8,116 nt of DNA, taken from the NCBI GenBank assembly GCA_009701115.1, contig WLKR01000040.1, positions 1-8,116 on the forward strand, given 5' to 3'. This document shows, in pieces, positions 6,085-8,116 of this stretch. The position numbers were made by a program, and so were the translations under genes. Source of the DNA: Actinomycetota bacterium (GTDB lineage: Bacteria; Actinomycetota; Acidimicrobiia; Acidimicrobiales; RAAP-2). The stretch's first letter is position 1, and every line of letters begins with the position of its first letter. The notes beneath the pieces were generated by a model. It was not told where the DNA came from and did not search any database. It saw only the letters and a list, made by a program, of their open reading frames with translations.

Positions 6085-6800
6085 TCGACAGCGTCGAAGT
6101 TAAAGTCACCGACTTCACGCACGCGCAAACGATGCAACTCATCGGCAACCGTGACAAGCGGCTCTAGTTCGCGCCCGAGTGCCAAACTCAGCAGTTCATC
6201 AGCCAGCCAGGGGTTCTGAGCCAAGACTGGGCCGTGGGCGTAGGTTCCAAAAATTGAGCCGTAGCGAACGCCGTCTAGGTATCGTGCGTCACCGGCGAAT
6301 CGACCATTGCCGGCTCCGGATTCCACTACGCCGAGCGGAACTTCATCGCTCCCAAGCTCCGTCTCGCCACCGTGATTCTCAAAACCCACCATCCAGCGCG
6401 TGCCGACTCGTGTCAACAGATTGCCGACTCGACGCTTGGAGCCACGCGTGGTGACCGCCTCGACCAGACCGAGCCCCTCCACGTGCAGCCCACCTTCAAC
6501 TTCATACGAGGAACCAATCAGCTGAAACCCGGCACAGACCGCAAGTAGTACGGCGCCGTCATTGACTCGCTTCGCCAGGGCCGCGTTCTTCGCGAGACCG
6601 TAGGTGGCCTGGCGCTGAGGTCCATCCTCTCCCCCGCCAAGCAGAAGGATCTTGGCGTCAGGAATTTCATCATCGAGTGACACTTGCAGAACTTCGACCT
6701 CGATTCCTCGACGCCGCGCTCGAGACGCAAGGACTAGGGCATTGCCGCCATCACCGTAGGTACCAAGAAGTTCGGGGTAGAGCACGGCAATCTTCAGCAT
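6078..6800 (-). CDS. gatD: Lipid II isoglutaminyl synthase, glutaminase subunit GatD
   Basis: A 240-residue class I glutamine amidotransferase of the CobB/CobQ-like group. It releases ammonia from glutamine for MurT, which amidates the alpha-carboxyl of D-glutamate in the lipid II stem peptide at the inner membrane face. From the ATG at 6800, the nucleophile is C89 in LLAVCAGFQLIG and the catalytic histidine is H189 in GTYAHGPVLAQNP, which agrees with the Cys/His pair known for staphylococcal GatD. The N-terminus (LKIAVLYPELLGTYGDGGNA) is typical of the family. A TTG 7 codons further upstream is also in frame, but the ATG sits inside ATGCTGA, overlapping the murT stop by 7 nt, the usual coupled arrangement. 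The end overlaps the convergent acyltransferase stop by 7 nt. The pair forms a complex, so equal expression through coupling makes sense. Confidence 0.95.
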   Translation of the reverse strand: MLKIAVLYPELLGTYGDGGNALVLASRARRRGIEVEVLQVSLDDEIPDAKILLLGGGEDGPQRQATYGLAKNAALAKRVNDGAVLLAVCAGFQLIGSSYEVEGGLHVEGLGLVEAVTTRGSKRRVGNLLTRVGTRWMVGFENHGGETELGSDEVPLGVVESGAGNGRFAGDARYLDGVRYGSIFGTYAHGPVLAQNPWLADELLSLALGRELEPLVTVADELHRLRVREVGDFNFDAVDY

Positions 6801-8005
6801 GGTGAAGTCGATTCCAACCAAGCCGCAAAGGCCGTGTAGTTAGCAATGACATCGACCGGACCGGACCCAGAAACACGGCCGGCGATGTCTTCAACCGTTA
6901 CCACTCGAGCCGTCACATCGTCGTACTCGAGGCGAGTCGCGAGATCGAGCGCTCGCTCGCCCGTGCACCACACTGTGCTGCCACGAAGACGGTCAAACGG
7001 CGCGTCGTAGAGCCACGAGGGATCGGTTCCATCGGCAATCAGATCGTTAATTGAGACCACGACATCGCTGCCCCCAGCCACTAGGCCAATCAGAGCCGAG
7101 ACGCCGGCGGGATTTTTCGCCAACATGAGCCGGAATACCTGACCGTCGCGTTGGCGCAACGTAAAGCGCCCAGCTACTTCTCGAATGGTGCTCACCCGTT
7201 GTGCGGCAAGTTCGAGTGGCGTCCCCAGAAGAGAGGCAGCAACGACGGCTAGTGCCGCGTTCGAGCGATTGAATCCTCCGGGCAGAGCTACGTGTAGATC
7301 GACCGAGATATCAGATCCCCGCAACGTTTCGTCCAGCACATAGTCCGGAATCGGCTTGGCGAAACCGCACTCACAACGCCAGGCGCCATCGGGGTCTAAG
7401 GGCTCAGTGCACTGTGGGCAAGACTTCGCATCCAAGTTCCAGCTCGAACCAACATCGCACCAGACAACCTTGGAATCCATCTGCGCGATTGCGGCGTAGA
7501 CGACGAGAGGGTCAGCGCAGTTCGCCACGATCGTGGCTGATGTGTTGTGCAGAGTGGTGCGCCACTTCTCAGCCAACACTCGAACTTCCGCGGCACGGTC
7601 CAACTGATCACGACTGAGATTAAGTAGCACGACCACTTCCGGTTGAGTCGCTTCAGCCACGGTGGCTAAGAATGCCTCATCGACCTCCAGTACGGTCAAC
7701 GACTGCTGGTCGCTGGCCAAGGCGGCGACAATGCCGGCCGACATGTTGCTTCCCGTGGCGTTCGTGGTGGCACCGCCAAGCGCCGCCACCACCAGAGCAG
7801 TGGTGGTCGTCTTGCCGTTCGTTCCACTAACTAAAACAATGCGACGTCGGGCGCTCATACGTCGCACTAGCTGAGGGTCAATTCGAAGGGCCACGCGGCC
7901 GCCGGCCACGGTGCCTTGACCCATTCCCAGCGTGCGGCTGGCGCGATTAACAATCCGAAGTCCGGCGAGAGCCAGTGAACTTCGCAGTGGGAGACGGGAA
8001 CTCAT
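6794..8005 (-). CDS. murT: Lipid II isoglutaminyl synthase, Mur-ligase-like subunit MurT
   Basis: A 403-residue Mur ligase homologue with the MurT C-terminal domain (formerly DUF1727). It uses ATP and ammonia from GatD to convert D-glutamate to D-isoglutamine in lipid II. Numbered from the ATG at 8005, the P-loop is SGTNGKTTTT (60-69), the acidic Mur stretch is VLEVDEA (105-111), and a four-cysteine zinc ribbon is inserted at C196, C199, C211 and C213. The family motif NDLIADGTDPSWLYD (320-334) contains D328, matching the catalytic aspartate reported for pneumococcal MurT. A TTG at 8038 is also in frame, but the family N-terminus (LRSSLALAGLRIVNRASRTL) fits the ATG. No Shine-Dalgarno is present; a TAGCGT box lies 7 nt upstream. 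The second cysteine pair is CxC, not the usual CxxC. Lipid II amidation is known to aid transpeptidation in Gram-positive bacteria. Confidence 0.95.
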   Translation of the reverse strand: MSSRLPLRSSLALAGLRIVNRASRTLGMGQGTVAGGRVALRIDPQLVRRMSARRRIVLVSGTNGKTTTTALVVAALGGATTNATGSNMSAGIVAALASDQQSLTVLEVDEAFLATVAEATQPEVVVLLNLSRDQLDRAAEVRVLAEKWRTTLHNTSATIVANCADPLVVYAAIAQMDSKVVWCDVGSSWNLDAKSCPQCTEPLDPDGAWRCECGFAKPIPDYVLDETLRGSDISVDLHVALPGGFNRSNAALAVVAASLLGTPLELAAQRVSTIREVAGRFTLRQRDGQVFRLMLAKNPAGVSALIGLVAGGSDVVVSINDLIADGTDPSWLYDAPFDRLRGSTVWCTGERALDLATRLEYDDVTARVVTVEDIAGRVSGSGPVDVIANYTAFAAWLESTSPC

Positions 8006-8012
8006 TGGTATC

Positions 8013-8018
8013 ACGCTA
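8013..8018 (-). promoter_or_regulatory. Putative -10 box for murT-gatD (near-leaderless)
   Basis: On the minus strand TAGCGT, of the form TAnnnT, is followed by 7 nt and then the ATG of murT. The transcript would start at or one base before the ATG. No Shine-Dalgarno is seen between box and start. The -35 region falls beside the left arm of the stem-loop at 8040-8068, and no good TTGACA-like hexamer is visible. Confidence 0.35.
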
Positions 8019-8039
8019 ACAAGCCCAGGAATTAGCAAA

Positions 8040-8068
8040 GGGACCGGTCTGGGGGGTAGACCGGTCCC
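8040..8068. repeat. Perfect stem-loop 1: 11-bp stem, GGGGGGT loop
   Basis: GGGACCGGTCT (8040-8050) and AGACCGGTCCC (8058-8068) are exact inverted repeats around the loop GGGGGGT. Each arm contains the self-complementary octamer GACCGGTC, so double-stranded DNA offers two palindromic sites 17 bp apart as well as one long hairpin. On the minus strand the hairpin is followed by TTTGCTAATT, a weak U-tract, so it could be the terminator of a leftward gene beyond the right edge. It ends 35 bases upstream of the murT ATG. It could instead be an operator for murT or half of a two-hairpin RNA with the next element. Confidence 0.85.
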
Positions 8069-8077
8069 ATTGCTGAG

Positions 8078-8106
8078 ATTTCGGAAGAGGGGGGTTCTCC
8101 CGAAGT
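8078..8106. repeat. Stem-loop 2: same geometry, same GGGGGGT loop, different stem
   Basis: Arms 8078-8088 (ATTTCGGAAGA) and 8096-8106 (TCTCCCGAAGT) pair at 10 of 11 positions, counting one T-G wobble, with an A-C mismatch at 8085/8099. The loop 8089-8095 is GGGGGGT, identical to the loop of the element at 8040-8068, and both elements are 29 nt long. No T-run follows on either strand. No coding region can be assigned to the bases from 8069 to the window end. The pairing itself is plain; the biological role is unknown. Confidence 0.65.
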
Positions 8107-8116
8107 ACTGGGTACA

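Noticed and set aside
3202..6777. A 15-nt exact repeat, ccaagaagttcgggg, at 3202-3216 and 6763-6777
   Set aside because: Both copies encode Pro-Glu-Leu-Leu-Gly on the minus strand in unrelated proteins (TY-Chap-like and GatD). Similar codon use explains the match.

Overview
The window is a dense stretch of bacterial chromosome, probably from an actinobacterium (Actinomycetota). The evidence is the MurT/GatD peptidoglycan amidation pair, a SCO6745-type protein, a TY-Chap-like protein, the use of GTG starts, and three start codons that look leaderless. By eye the GC content is moderate, in the high fifties. Together with the gene content this would fit an acidimicrobial lineage, but I could not test the class assignment. 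No transposase, integrase, CRISPR array or phage gene is visible. The longest stretch without a gene is under 100 bases.

Layout, left to right. (1) Positions 1-3284 hold four leftward genes with gaps of 3 to 20 bases, probably one operon. In transcription order they are a TY-Chap/YbjN-like protein, a class I SAM methyltransferase, a GT-B glycosyltransferase, and the transmembrane half of an ABC exporter that runs off the left edge. (2) A 48-base divergent gap leads to a rightward SCO6745-family gene (3333-4202). It converges, with a 3-base gap, on a small leftward DUF4287 gene (4206-4484). (3) A leftward tRNA-Val(CAC) lies at 4554-4627. (4) Two rightward genes, 1 base apart, encode a small membrane protein (4716-5348) and a PlsC-type 1-acyl-glycerol-phosphate acyltransferase (5350-6084). 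(5) The leftward murT-gatD operon (8005 to 6078) ends by overlapping the acyltransferase stop by 7 bases. (6) The right edge, upstream of murT, holds two consecutive stem-loops of the same size (11-nt arms, 7-nt loop). Both carry the identical loop GGGGGGT, although their stems differ in sequence.

Most genes that can be named act on the cell envelope. MurT-GatD amidates the D-glutamate of lipid II, PlsC makes phosphatidic acid, and the glycosyltransferase/methyltransferase/ABC set suggests that a glycosylated or methylated lipid or small molecule is built and exported. The functional link within the last set is inferred from gene order only.

The most unusual observation is the paired stem-loop element at 8040-8106. 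The other points of interest are the repeated TAGnnT box 6-7 bases before the start codons of three first-in-operon genes, the CxC spacing in the MurT zinc ribbon, and the A-C mismatch in the tRNA T-stem.
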